Numbered from the stretch's first letter, positions 13,330 to 26,185 are shown. The stretch: 64,000 nt of DNA from Aptenodytes patagonicus (GCF_965638725.1 NC_134949.1:130368969-130432968); one strand, 5' to 3'. Notes: a model not told the origin generated them from the letters alone. Program-made: numbers and translations.

Positions 13330-13510
13330 TATTGCTGTCTCTGCCTACCCTGGGAAGGGTTTTCTGACAAACTCCTACTGGAGATACAGTTTTTGCCAGT
13401 ATAACTTATACCAGTTTCCTGAAGAAACTGGGGCTTTCATTGCCAGAGGTATCTCACTGATGGTTGTAATTTGTTCCCACACTCTCTGCTATGCTGGCAA
13501 AACTTGAAAG
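13330..13510. repeat. Old interspersed repeat with 'ccagtataac' words
   Basis: This stretch contains 'tgccagtataacttatacca' and ends 'atgctggcaaaacttgaaagtg'. These words belong to an old repeat, possibly a non-autonomous DNA transposon, that is frequent in turtles and also present in birds and crocodilians. The copy is worn, and no terminal inverted repeats can be traced reliably. The family type is an inference. Confidence 0.4.
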
Positions 13511-14235
13511 TGCGGTTCACTGTTTTTCTCTCGGTGCCTTTTCTCCTAAGTTAGCTTTTCTATCCCTGTGCTTACCCCAGCTGTTTCCCTGGGCACATCT
13601 GATCATCTATTGTCTTCAGAATAGCTCTAAGTAATGAGAGGGGTGGGAAGATAATGCTATTTGGAAGGTCTAATCAGATGCTGGTTCCCCGTAACAGAGC
13701 TGTATCAAAACCTGGAGCCTGGTTACACTTGAGAAGGGAATGCAGTGATGGAGGGAGCCAGGACAGTGGAAATGGGGTTTGGGAGTTGATTTTAAGTAGG
13801 AAGCTGGGTCAGTATGGCACAGAGGGGAGCAGGGGACAGCCTGGGTGGAGGAAACTTCCAGCAGAAGGCAAAGGCTACGGACAGTGAAGGCAGCTAACAG
13901 AGACAGAAGCATCAAGACAAGACAGACCACGCTAACCATCATGTGTCAAGGCCATTTCCGTTTCCAGTATCTCAGCCTGATGTTGGAATCAGTTTTGTTT
14001 GGATCTGGCAAGGTGACTGGTGTCATACACAAATTGTCTCTGTCTCAGGCATTTCACATCCTTAGACAAACACTGCACATTATGAGTTGGGAAATGGAGT
14101 CCTGGATGTGTCAGTGATACGCCAAAGCCCTAGCTAGCATCGCTGCTACAAACCCTGTATCCCAGACCCTTAACTTTGTGTGTTTGTGCTCTGTTAAAGA
14201 AAATATCCCGTTCTTCTCTCTTTTTTATTTTTTAG
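13511..14235. other. Non-coding stretch ending in a strong splice acceptor-like tract
   Basis: No gene is recognised in 13511-14200. The last 25 bases (14210-14235) form an almost unbroken pyrimidine tract ending in TTTAG, as expected upstream of an exon. Confidence 0.45.
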
Positions 14236-14273
14236 TGCTGATGAGATTGAGGAGAAAGGCCTGAAAGTTCAAA
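14236..14273 (+). other. Candidate 38-nt micro-exon
   Basis: A pyrimidine tract (14210-14233, interrupted by single A and G bases) ends in AG at 14234-14235. After 38 nt comes AAA|GTAAGT, a near-consensus donor, with GT at 14274-14275. In the second frame the segment is open and encodes ADEIEEKGLKVQ, a hydrophilic, charged peptide; one other frame has TGA at once and the third has a stop near its end. Both splice signals are far better than chance pairs elsewhere in the window. I do not recognise the gene, and no neighbouring exon is visible within the window. It could be a micro-exon of a large + strand gene, an exon of a non-coding RNA, or a coincidence. Confidence 0.35.
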
Positions 14274-17200
14274 GTAAGTTCCTGAAGACTCCTACAGATT
14301 AATTGTTTAAAAAATCCTTAGTGCAGTGGATATTTTCATTGTACTGCCTGGAGAACGGAAGGGATGCTGGGATTATGGATCAAATGTCTGCTTGGTCTAA
14401 GGCTACTGGATATTACATCTCAATCCTTCCTTTCCAGCAACCGCCCTATCTGAGAGGGTCAAACCCCTCCTCTTTCACCTGCATATGCCTCTCCTCACTT
14501 CCTGTGGTCTGACTCATCTTCAGACAAGTGATGCAAGTCTTGGCAGATTAAAATAGTTGTGTGATGAGGTGACACACCAACATGCCCCCATCAGAAACAT
14601 GGCAAGTGGTAGTCTTGTGTGGGAGGGAAAGGGGCAGCTTCCTCCATCCTGAAGGGAGATTTCCCATGTTGTGCAGCAGAACAGGTCAGGAGCTGAGGCT
14701 TCTTGTGATAGCTCCTTGTGTCACCTGTTCCCTGGCCCCTGCAAAACCACGTATGACTCCTGGATGCTCACTCTGCTTGAATGTCCTTGCAGGCTGGCAG
14801 CTGGCCTGGCACAGTGCTGCCTCCAGGCTCCCGGCTCGGTACTGAAGGGATCAGAAGATGATGTTGGAAGAAGGAGATGAATTTTGGGGCTTCATGATCT
14901 TGTTGATGAGGAGGAAGTGATGTGCTTTTGGGTAACTCTTGGTGTGATGTGCTTATTTTCAGAAACTGCACAAAGCCCTGTTCCCTGAGCAAGATAGTGA
15001 TTGATCAAGCCCGAGCTTCACAGTCATTTCAAGCAGGCATGTATAGTCCTGCTACTGAAAGCAGTGGTCGCACACACAAAAGATCAACCAGGCTGAGTCA
15101 GAACAAAGCCAAGTATCCTATTACTCTTTGCTTTGCCAGCCACCAGCAACAGCAGCTGCACACAAAATGTTTCAGTACCTTATGTACTGGTATAGGCTGT
15201 CCTACAGCACGACTGCAAGAAGTCCAGGCTATCTTGGACTTCAAACAATGGGATAGATTACCTTTACACCCAGAAATTTGGCAAGGCACCAGAGTCAGCA
15301 TAAGGTGTGTGCCCAGCAAGACTGTGGAGTTCATACCGTATGTCCTAAAAGTTTTACAAGGTTGTGCATAACATAGAAGCATGTTAGCAGAGTCTGCGGT
15401 CGGTCCGTGTCTGAGAAAAGTTCACATGAGTTTTTCTTACTCAGGAGCACAAGATCACTGCGGATGTGTTGGAGCCATAAGCAGAGAGCCAGAGTTTGAA
15501 TGTTCTGCCCCGTAATTGAGAGTTCCCCTTTGAAAAACCCAAACAAAACCCAAAAAGCCACAGTGGCAATAAGCAGTTGCTGTAGTAAGCAGAAGAAAGC
15601 TCTCCTGCTGGCTGCCTGGTCCTGCTTCCCAGTGCTCACTCCCTTGCTGGATGCAAGAGCATGTGAGCCCACACAGTGACCTGAATGAAGGAATTAGTTT
15701 GGATTAAAATTAACCAAGGAAAAAAAGTGTGTGTGAGGGATCAGTTCTCATGAAGCCAAAGACGAAGATGACCTCAGGGTGAGAACTAGTGGCAGGAGGC
15801 AGGAGAGGCTAGGACAGCTTTGTCTGGCAGGGGGTGGCTTAGTCTGTGATCACCAAACTGTAGTGTCAGCTGCTGTCCCCTGTCAGGGCCAGGCTGCAAA
15901 ACTTTCTCTCCCTAGCTTCACACAAGCCTACAGACCGAACCGGCTCCTGCAGCTCAATGAATGCAGAGAAGTGTCTCTACATGAGCCATTTGCTGCTGGT
16001 CACTTAACACTCAGAAGTGTGAAAAACTCGCCTTCTGCTTCTGCCCCAGCCGTGCGCGATACCTGTGGTCTGGAAATGGTCCATCTGGGCCGTGCCTTGC
16101 CCTCTGGGTAGCTGCTGGCAACACAGAACCTACGGTTTCCCCGTCTGACTGGAAGAGTGGGTTACTTTAGCCTTTTTAAGATGTGTCTAGCTGAAGTGGT
16201 TGCATCAAGGACCAAATGAGGGTTGTGTGGCAGGTTGAAGCCACTGTGGCATTCTCCTCTGAGGTTGTGCTATTGTAAAGCACGGCTCAGTTGGTTGAGA
16301 GACTCTGCCCCAAATGCTCAGTGCTGCTGCAGGGAAATAACACAAGACAGGACAAGAATACTGCCTTGTGTTTATCATTTTTCCACCAATGGTCCCTCAT
16401 TTATTAGGCATTTGAGACATGCAGAGGACACAAGCAAGTTAGAGTGTATTGCAATGCCTGCACGGGTGCCTTGTAATCAGACTTCACCATCCTGGTGGTG
16501 CTTCCTCTCCTAAAGTGCAGTCCCAGACACAACTCCTTCGTCCAGCCTGAGCCTGAGGATGTGAAAGCTTTTACTGTATTTCATGTGAGATGGTTAAGGA
16601 TTGATTTCTGAGAACAAAAGCGATCGGGCTTGTGTGACTCTTGTCTTCTTACTGGCCAGGAGAAGATAATCAATAATTCAAACTTAAAGCAAACCCGGTA
16701 AGACACAGAACTTAACTTGTTCCTCCTTTGAACTTCTTAGAGCACTCTGGTCTGAGTCTTTGTCATTTGCTTTGCTCCTCCACAGCGTGCTACCTGCTGG
16801 GGTTATGTCTTTACTAGGTATTCCTTGTGATGCAGTAGTGCATGGGGCATCACATAATGATCAGGGTGCTGTTGTTTAGGTGTGCTTTAAAAACACAATT
16901 TAATGCTTGGGATTTCTCTCTGGGTTGGGGACTCCCTCTAAAGTCTCTGGAGCTACTCCTAGGAGCCAGAATTTTCCCTAGTGGCAGGTATTTCTAGGGT
17001 GAAAGCATTTGTCTTGAGGCCATGGCTGTCTCCATCTTTGGTCTCTTACCATGCTGAGCACATTGCTGGCTCTTAAATAATACTAAAAATAAGTAATTAT
17101 TATTAATTCCTAGGTTCACTGCTTCCCTGAACAAGGTAGATAACAGTGGTTATTGGTGAGTCTAAAGTCCTGCTGAGAGAGTTCAGTATAGAATGAATTT

Positions 17201-17985
17201 TCTATGCAGGAAAAGAAGGATAATCAATGACGCACATCAATGGCTGGGGATGGGAGGGTCCCAGGTGAAAAATGATCGTGTGCTTCAAGAAGCTTCAAAC
17301 GCTGTTAAAATTAGAGGTGAGGTGGACTAACCCTTCCCTCTGCCCCCTCCACTTCAGAGGAGAGTCAGAGGAGGAATCAAACATTGTAGCTCCCGTTTTC
17401 AAAATCACCCCTGGAGAAAAAAACCTCAAGACGTACGATGGGCTTAAGGACAACCAGGCAAATGCAGAGCACAGAGGCGGTAAATCTTCAAATAAATAAA
17501 TAAATTAACAAACAAGCAGATAGCCTTGTGAGGATGTCTGCCTGGAACACTCACTTAAAGAAGTTTCCAAACCCCAGAAAGTCCACGTTTCTCCCAACAC
17601 ACGTCTTGCTCTGCTCTTCGTTGCTCACAGACAGCAACAGAACCCCCCCGCCTTTGATTTACAATTAAATTAAGAATTACTTTGGTAAAAAGCGGCGCTT
17701 TTCCCCGCCTGCTTTGTTTTGTGCCTCCAGGCTGTGCAGACCCCTATTGCTTGCTGTGCGAGAGACAGCGTCATACAGCTTGTGAGGAGCTGCAGGAACT
17801 GAAACCAGTTCTATGATTTATAGCACTAATAAGGCTCAACTGTCATTTCTTGTGGTTTCCTCCCAAGTTGTCTTTGATAATTTCTACTTGTACTGTGTTT
17901 GTTGTTGCTGCTGTTAGGGTTCAGTTGGCAGGTAACTGTTGCACTGTTTCGCAGGGTCTGCTCTTTTTTGGCTCTCTTTATTGTG
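14274..17985. other. Non-coding stretch, no gene recognised
   Basis: It holds a 149-codon open frame (14922-15371, +) that resembles no family I know, and short AAAT repeats near 17490-17505. No other exon with paired splice signals was seen. It is consistent with intron or intergenic DNA. Confidence 0.5.
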
Positions 17986-18121
17986 TTATTATTATTAATA
18001 AATATTTATGTTTGGGGAGTACCAAAAGGGGTCAGCTAGGCACTGTCCCCCTGCTTGCCCCTGTTGTGCTTGGTGCTCTCAGAGTGATGAAAGATGCGCC
18101 CTGCCATGAGTTTACAATCGC
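17986..18121 (-). repeat. Old amniote repeat with (ATT)n tail
   Basis: It begins with TTATTATTATT (its tail, since the copy lies on the minus strand). It runs through degenerate versions of 'agtaccaa...gggtc...ctaggcactgt' and ends in 'gagtttacaatcgcatgg'. This matches a repeat common in reptile and bird DNA whose other end reads 'gagcttacaatcta' and whose body carries 'gtacagcgcctag'. A second copy in the opposite orientation lies at about 51515-51605. Confidence 0.5.
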
Positions 18122-20690
18122 ATGGTGACAACCCCTCTTTCCAGATCACCTCCGCAGCAGGAAGGCTGTGGCAGCTGTGCTGGTGGCCATCTCATGACCA
18201 GCCAGCCCATGGTGGGGCTGTTCAGGCTTGCTCCAAGGGCCCTAGCTCATAAAGCCCTGCCAAGTCACACTGGGATGATTTCTAAGAGTACACGCCTCGA
18301 CACGTTGCTGGAGGGTATCGCCTCTGCAGGTGAGTAGCCGCGAGGGAGAAGTGGCTGGTGCTTTCTCTCCGGCACAGATGAGCACCGTGGCTGTGAGTTG
18401 CCATAGCAAGGACAAGGCACATCCTCCTTTTCTTTCATTGGTGCGACAGAGTCAGTGACCATCAGAGGAGAGGTCTCGTGGACAGTGCGCAGCTGCCTGC
18501 TTTAATATAACCTCTTGAATTGCCCCAGTATGAACTTGCAGGGTTGGCACTTGGATGCCTCACCCTGGCCTGAGCAGGTCTCAGTGGTGGGGCTAGGTCC
18601 CAGCCTTTTGGTGGCAGGACACAGTTGGCATCACGAAACTGTGACGGAAGAGAAAGAGGATCCTGCTGCTGCCAGGGAGAAAAAAGCGGTGTTGGGGGGA
18701 TTGGAAGTGGAGAGACTTCTCAGGGAATGGCAGGAGTGAAGGTACACTGGTTTCAGCAGAGATGGGCGAGAGAGAATCCATCTGTATCCTCTGATTTACG
18801 TATTTCTGTTGTGCTCACTTTTGGACAGCTCTCTGCCTGCTTTTGTAAACTTGTCTTGAGTAAAGTCTGGGAAAACAACCAAACGTTATCACCCAAGGAT
18901 ACTGGAGAGTCTTTGCTGACACTCACAGCTCTGCTTTGATAATTTGCCTGGTAGAACATGTGTGGAGGATTACAGGCTACACCACAAAGATGCTGACGAA
19001 GAGTGGTTGTGTCATTTGTCTTTGCTCCTGAGCCGTAGCAGCAGTCCATAGCTGGCTGCAGCTGTACAGATCACGGCACAGGTGGGTCTGGGTTTCCCCT
19101 GCTTCATCCCAGGCTGCACACAGCATGAGAGGGCACTGGCGGAGGTGGAATTACTGCTGACCCAACAGGCCACGCTGGCTGAAAATTTCAGTGCTGCGGA
19201 AGAAATATATCTTCCCGCTCTGCTCTGCCTGGATCCATGTGTCTGTGAGAGCTGGGCAAGACAACAGGAGGGTTGAGGGAGGAAGGTGATGGTCACGGAG
19301 ATGAGTGCAAAACTCCCTGCTATTTTCCACCTGCCAAGATCTTCAAAGCTGGTGAGGTCACCATATTGCCCTTGACAGTTGGCCTGTCATCTGCACCAGG
19401 GCTCCACAGAGCCTTTCTTTGTCAGACTCTCCCATCACATTTCACTTGCCAACTATGCAGCAAACAGAGGGCTATTACATGTTTGCCTGAAGGGCAGAGG
19501 AGGGCCCTCAGTGTCGGGTTTATCAGGGCGATGGTGTTGCCATCAAAGCTAGGCAACCCTAATGGCAGAGCACCTAAGACTTGTAAGTACCTTGTGCCGA
19601 AGAGAAGATAAAACCTCAGAGGAAAAAAAAAAAAAGAAAGGTGTTGTAATATGAAAGCAGCAACAGAAGTTTCGTAACGCAGCTTTCTGTACTTGAGCGA
19701 ACTGCATATATCTGCTTTCTGGAGCCTGTCGTGTTTCAGGATGTGCCTGGGTTTGAAAGGCTGGTGGGAGCCCAGCTTCTTTCTTTTTCCGTGGTCTGAC
19801 TTCTCAAGGCAGTATGGTAACTTCTCTTCCTAGGAGCCTTCCTAGGAAGAGGCACACAGGTCTTGGCCAGTGGCGAGCCCCAGATCCTCCGCCACAGAGC
19901 CCCACTGCTTCTCCAGAGCTACATCCAGGGGTAGTTCTGGCTGTGGCCATAGCATCTCATTGAGCCTTGGCTGAAAAGAGAGCTGAGTAAAATCAACAAC
20001 TCTAGGACCAAGCACTTCCAATATCAAGGGAGTTAGATCCATCTGCTGCTTTTTGGAAAGTAGTAAATTATTGCTTCTTCCCCTGCTGCACACATACACA
20101 CACAAACACCCACAGACTTCACAGTCTGAAGATCTGCTGTCCTTCCTGCTAGAAGGGCAATTTCTACTCTCATTTTCTATGCTCATTTGCCAGTAAAACC
20201 AGCTTTTCTCTCAGATGAGGTTTTGAAATAATTCTTGCAGGCAGCTAAGAGGACTTGCAGTTATAACACTTGACATGAACCTTCATGACACTGCACTGGG
20301 GTTCATTACTCTTTCCTGCTATCCCAGCGAAGATGAAGTGGGGCAACCGAGGCCATTCAGGAGGTCAGCAACAGGATCACCATTCATGGCCCTCTAACTT
20401 GTCTTCCAGACCACGCAGGAGGCTCTGACCTGGGTTGACGTTATGAGAAGCTTCACTGCACTGTTTCCATCATCTGATTGCTTGTGGCACAACAAGGTTT
20501 TTGAATCAATCTGCCAGTTATTTATACTTGGGAAAAGAGCATTCACAGATGAGGTGGAGGGTTTTCCAGGCATTAATAGGTAAAGTGGATCAGGCAAAAC
20601 TGCAAGTCACTTTAAACCAAGGAAAATGTTTTGTTCTAAAGCTTTTTACGGTTCTGATTCCTTTTGTTTGGACTTTTTAAAATTAAGAAA
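18122..20690. other. Non-coding stretch, no gene recognised
   Basis: There is a weak exon-like arrangement (acceptor near 18154, donor CAG|GTGAGT near 18331) around an open frame, but the encoded peptide looks non-natural. Other reading frames are short and unrecognised. Confidence 0.45.
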
Positions 20691-20740
20691 TGTTCTTTTT
20701 TCTTTTTTTTTCTTCTTTTTTCTTCTTTATCTCTCCTCCT
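20691..20740. repeat. Polypyrimidine tract
   Basis: About 50 nt of nearly pure T and C, mostly T runs broken by single Cs. It is simple sequence; no exon follows it. Confidence 0.8.
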
Positions 20741-23700
20741 GTTAGACTTTTCCCACTTTGTTACTGAGGAAGTAAGAGTAAGACGGGGAGGGGAAAAAAA
20801 GGGTCAGAAGATATTAGAAAATGCAAGTGGCGCATGAAAATAAAATATGGGTGAGATTCAGCTGCCTTACCTTAGGCAACAAGAGATATATGAGATACTT
20901 CAGGATTCCCTTCAGCCGCAGCTTTGCGAAGGCACGGTCTCTGTTAGGTCCTCTGTCATGTCTGCAGCTGTGTGCAGATGTCTCGGATGCTCTACCACAT
21001 CTAAAGGGCAACAGACTCCCTGGCTTGGGCAGCGAAATCATCTTGCCTTCTTCTATCTTTTTTGAATAAAACAGAAATTTTCTGACAGATGCATGGAATT
21101 TTCAGGATTGAAAAAAACACCTACATATTTTGAGGGGCTGAAAAATAACATTCTCCCTTGTACAAGTTTATGAAAGTCTCCTTAGAATCAGTGTCAAGGC
21201 AATAACGCATGGTGTGCCAGCCCAGCTGTGTTTGCTGCCATCTTCTATATATGTGCCATTATCTGGCAGGCATGCACAGAATGGAGGTTTCCATAAGCTG
21301 GTTTTTTTAATGTAAAATTACATCTTAGCGTGTTGAACTCATTTGTGCCTTTAGCTTGTAAGGTGTTAAATACAGGAATCTGGCTTTTCTCTGGCATGCT
21401 CAGTCTCTTGCATATATACATGCCTCAAGGTATTTCATATATGATGATTCTAACTATCATTTTAAAGTGTTTTTGTGTTCAAAGTGTGCTTGGTGGTGCT
21501 CACGACAGGATATTCACTATTTGCCTGAAAATCTCATAACTTAAATAAGCATTTACCATCAACCTAATCTAATCTAATCATAATCAATACCGATACTGTG
21601 GGATCTTGTAAGACATGACCCACATGGCAAGTTCTGCCACTTGTTAATTACGCCCTTGGAGGCAGCAGTCAATAACTCCCAAGGGTTAGATGGTTCCTAC
21701 TTAGTCAGGTGTTTTCATGGAGTACCGCTGACATTCAGTAAGGACTTCTGCAACCACAGAAAACTTTACACTATGACATACAAATTATAAGGCTTAGGAA
21801 AGACAGCAATTAGAGAATTGTTTAAAAAAAAAAAAGCAGCTGGCCTTAGAGCCCTGCAGAGCAGGCCTTCAGGGAACTTACAAGACAATTTTTCTTTTTT
21901 GGAAAAAACATTTAAAAGAGGTTTGTGTCTTATCCAAAACCAACACAGCAGCCTGAACTAGCACATAAGTCACTGCAAGAACTTCTTCAGAAAAAAAAAA
22001 AGTCCAAACCTTTGGCTTGGGTACTTTGACATAGCTCCACAGAAAGAAGCTCTTCCAGCATCTGGCAGATGAGAATCTGTCCAAATTAGTATGTCCGCTG
22101 ATATTCAAAGCAGATAATCTTGTTCTTTTCTCTACATTTAATATGAAGACATTTGTGGTGAGAGTAATTTATGAAATAGAAAAACTTTGAAGAAGAAAGG
22201 ATAGAAGCAAACATAAGCTCACTGCCTTTTCTTCTCCTGGAGAAACTTGTTTTTAATTTTGTTTTAAGCTGCTGATTTAAGTGAGCGGGTCTTATGAAAA
22301 AAACACATACGGTTGGGGTTTTGTGCCACAGCTTGACCACCTATGTTAAGTTAGTTTAGAAGAGCACGAGGGGAAAGTTGGATGGCTTGCCTATACTGTA
22401 TATCCATCCCAACATTCAGTTATTGGTGCTATTGTTCTTTCCTAATTTCATTGATTTATCCGCTTACAGTAACAAATCGAATCGTTCATCTATGCAGTAT
22501 GAAGGAAAGGGCCCTGGAAACAAAGACCAGGACTGTTCTACTGGTGAGAAAGCAATGGAGGATGCACAGGAGAGGCAAAGAGAGGGGGAGCAGTGGTGCC
22601 TTGGGCTGTGATCCATAAAGACCTGCTCTGAAGGCAGCGTGGAATTCCTGGGGTGCCCAAGCAGGGGCCACCCACCCACATCCTGCTGGAGGGGCAGGTC
22701 CCGGCTCTGCGTTTCACGTGAGATAAATGTAAACTCACACCAACCTCCGTCTACAGGCATAACTGATGCAACCCATCAGCCATGCGCGTACTCCTATGCT
22801 AATTGCCTTGCTTGCATCTCGTTCAAACTCAGCCTACATTCAGATGATGCTGTGTGTCATGCTACAGTAACTTAAGAAATGTGTGCCACTGGGGCTGGAG
22901 GTGGCTGTCTCACAGGAAAGACGTGAGAACTGTATGGGCATGTACTCCTGGTCTATTGCAAATGCAAAGTGAAATGGGTTACTTTCTTCCATGTCTGAAA
23001 CTCATCTTACTTTGCACTACAACAGACTGAAAGCTCGCACATGGCCAGCGACTCTGCCTCAGCTAAAAGATATTTCTCTACTAGGTGTGGTAGCATTTTT
23101 AGCCGTTCTAACGTGGTTATAAGGATAAGTCTGGTCATGCCCTCATATGTCTTTCTTTGCCTTATCTGATTAGACAGTGCCCCTTTCAGAACAGAGACAA
23201 GCAATGTGACATTTCAGGTACTACTGCAATCTTAATTGCAAGTCATTCTAGTAGCTGGGGTGACTAATGCAATAAAGACACACACGTGCATTGATACAGA
23301 CAGCATGCATTGCAAAAATGACTTTGCCAGTCATTTCTCTTAACTAACTAGAAAATACTATGATGTGTATTCTGTCGCTGAAGTCTTAGTGGTGCCCCTG
23401 AATAGCATACAGCTGGGCCCCAGTCTTAAAAATAGCAGCAAGGTATGAATAAGTGCAGTTTGGTTCAGCAGGAAAGAAGAAAACATCACCTCAGTAGGAA
23501 CAGAGGAGTTTGGTTAGGTTTTGTTTCTCTTGCTGACAAACTGCAAAGAAATAGCTTTAATGAAAATTGCATTTAATTCAAAATGAAATGTTCAAGCACC
23601 CAAAGGAGAAGTGAGAGGAAGGGGTTAGATTCAAAGGGGGAGTGTGGAGGTGAGAGGGCTGTCCCTCTCTAGTCTAGTGGCCTGGCCGTTAGGGCACAGC

Positions 23701-24539
23701 CGTGTTCATTTCAGGGAAAGAAGTAGGCTCAGCGAGTCGAAGATGCTAACGTGACCCCGACACTGTCCAACATTAAACACTTAAAAAGGTTTTGGGTTTT
23801 GAATTCAGAGACCTCAGCCTACTTGGTTACCATGGCAAACAATCACTGGTAGAAGTCTTTTAACCTTTAATTAAAGATACACAAAAAGGAGGAAAAACGG
23901 TTTAAGCACTTGAAAAATAAAGTATTAAGTAAGACTTTCCTTTTTAAAAGCATCCATTATTCCTCTTCCCTTAGCTGTCGACAGTTTTTATAGCATTGCT
24001 TCCCTCCCTTTATTTAAGTTCATCGCAGCAGTAGCTGTTCCTGGGGAAAGAGAGACACTCGTCGAGATAGACTGGATCTGTTGTTACTACTCATTTTTGG
24101 ACTCCACTCTGCTCACTTGAAGACACACGTACGCGCAAGGGGAGAGAAAAGGACGCCAAAGACAAAAAATAAGACTTCCTTTTCTGGTGTTGACTTTTAC
24201 TTGCAGCCTCACTGCTAGAAAAAGACAAGCACAATACATGGCCTTAGCCCCTCTGAGATCTAGGAAATTTGTACCAGTGTCTGCCTCTTTCAGACATTGC
24301 TTTTAGGTGTCTCCCTGACTGCAGTTCACAGCTGTGTTGCACAACCTGTACCCCTCCTGTCTAGGCTAGTTTGATTAAACAGAAGGTGAAGGAGGGAGAA
24401 CAAGGAGAAGCATGTGAGGAAATGACAAAGCAACTAAGAAACGGGTCACATCAGGACCCCAAATCTCATCTTCCAAGTGGGTTTCCAGGACTGGGTTGAA
24501 GTTGGTGGAGGTAGCAAAAACATCTGCGTGTCTCCTGGC
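20741..24539. other. Non-coding stretch, no gene recognised
   Basis: Includes a CTAAT triplet repeat at 21564-21578, an A-run at about 21823-21834 and a phrase near 23675-23700 ('agtggcctggccgttagggca') that resembles old reptile/bird repeats. No gene or exon recognised. Confidence 0.5.
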
Positions 24540-25000
24540 GAAGAACTGGCCAGAAGGTCCGATCAGATCAGGTAACTAAGTGTCAACAGTGTCACAGTGT
24601 TAAATTAGGTCTCAAAGTTGGCAATGACAACTGCCAGGATTTCTGCTTTCTGTCCACCTATCCTATCATCAGTATCAAAATGGATGTCCCCAGAGGATGA
24701 TGAATATGCCAGTAGCCACCAGTTAGGTTTAGCTCCTGGCACACCAGTTTTGGTCCATTGATTTTGGCATTCATCTTGTATATCAGCCCTGACCTCAGCA
24801 CAGTCTTTGGGTGATATCGGGAAGACTTTCTGTTTGAACTGATTTGGTCTTCCTATCTTTAACTTGTGCTGACTGTACAAGTAATTTACTTTAGCAGACT
24901 GAGCTGTATTTTTTTACCTTTTGAGCTTTAGTATATGGGTCTGCCTGATGTAGTGCTTGTGCAGGACGTGCAATGCCCTCTTCTGCTGCTGTATTTGCCC
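24540..25000 (-). mobile_element. Endogenous retrovirus remnant, ERVL-like RNase H
   Basis: A 91-codon minus-strand frame (24880-24605) matches the layout of the RNase H domain of ERVL-class (class III) endogenous retroviruses: a short linker, a W..G segment, then SSGDIHF and GGQKAEILAVVIANFE. The glutamate and the AE..AV helix are kept, but the first acidic position is not readable as intact. After a stop at 24605-24607 the frame continues (TVTLLT) up to where the third acidic residue should be, and that residue is also replaced. Upstream (25109-24891) the frame shifts, and I cannot place that peptide with confidence. No LTRs, gag, RT core, integrase or env can be seen nearby. It is an old, non-functional fragment. 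The assignment is by pattern recognition only. Confidence 0.4.
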
Positions 25001-25264
25001 TTCTGATTTTGCAGGAGACTGCCACAGCCATGAGAGCAGGGGGATCCTGGTGGAGGCACTCTGTCGACAGCACTGTCATGTTCCTTAAGAGTCCAATACT
25101 CATTGGCACAGACTGGGGTAGCCAGGTGAACGATGTGAGGGTCTCAGCTGAGGCTCTAGAAAGACCTTCTGCGCAGACCAGGACACATCAATGGCGGGGA
25201 GTAAGAACAACCCACCTTAGTATGCAGCACAGCACAACCTTATGGTATTCTCCTGAGAGATAAG

Positions 25265-25325
25265 TGACGCTGGTTCAAGTTCCCCCAGGCAGAGGAGGAA
25301 ATTAAACCCAGGAGTCCCACATCCT
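25265..25325. repeat. Fragment of old interspersed repeat
   Basis: 'ggttcaagttcccccaggca' followed by 'acccaggagtcccacatcct' resembles a repeat frequent in bird, turtle and crocodilian DNA that carries 'gttcaagtccc...tctgcc...aacccaggtctcccacatcc'. The first part also looks like a tRNA B box, which suggests a tRNA-derived SINE, but no A box or cloverleaf can be folded. Confidence 0.35.
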
Positions 25326-26136
25326 TTATGAGTGAATAAAAAGTGGCTGTCTTCCTCTCAGCTTTGTGAATATAATCCTGACATTTTTTCCAGGAAAGCA
25401 ATTTGGTAAGTCCACACTGAATTCGACAATCGTTTCAGGACAATGGAAAAAACATTTTTCAATGAGAAGAATACTGACTAAAAAAAAATTCTCCTGAACA
25501 TAGTGACAATAAAACAACCAGACAAACCCCACTGCTCTGCCACTTTATATCCAATAGCTGTGGGACAGGGAGGCTCTAATGCTCACAGGCAATGGAGGAA
25601 CTTATCTGGCAACGTGAAATCTTGGTAGGAAAAAATATTTTGAGGGAGTAATGAAATCCTCTGGGAATGGCAGATGAAACCCAAACACTGGTCGGGCTGC
25701 TTTGAGTCCTGACACAACTGCAGTGGTGTACAGGAAAACCTGTGAGGAACAGACCCACTCTATTTGCTGAGATGTGACCAATGTCCCGGTTCTAATTAGG
25801 TACTAAAGGCCTGAGAGGGTTCAAACTCCGTGTTTGTAAGAGTTCAAAGAGGGGGCTGTATGAGGCCTTGCTGGCAACAACAAGATTGAAAAAGGAAGCA
25901 GAGGAAAAAGGGTTCTTTACTTCTCTGACCTTCTTTACTGAACTCAGCGCTGTGTCTACTGGTGGCCATGTCTAACACAGACAATAAGAACCGACCGAAG
26001 TCAAAATCTGAATAGTGAGATGCTCTGCTACCACGGAAAACCCACCTGTAGAAACAAAACCAAATGTCAAACAACTGTGGGTTGTTTCCCTGGCAGCCTG
26101 TCTTTCCAGTCTTCTCGAGAGAGAGGAGAGTAGGTC

Positions 26137-26185
26137 ACTTGTGTGTGTTTGTGTATGCACATGTGCCTGTGTGTGCACGTATGTG
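26137..26185. repeat. TG-rich microsatellite, impure
   Basis: About 49 nt of alternating TG with interruptions such as 'tatgcacatgtgcctg'. Confidence 0.8.

Noticed and set aside
14922..15371. 149-codon + strand open frame
   Set aside because: No similarity to any family I know, and no flanking exon structure.
18145..18330. Exon-like segment with acceptor near 18154 and CAG|GTGAGT donor near 18331
   Set aside because: The acceptor tract is weak, and the open frame encodes an unremarkable peptide following directly on an old repeat. It is likely chance.
25265..25325. Possible tRNA gene (B-box-like 'ggttcaagttcc')
   Set aside because: No A box at the right distance and no cloverleaf. It fits better as part of an old interspersed repeat.
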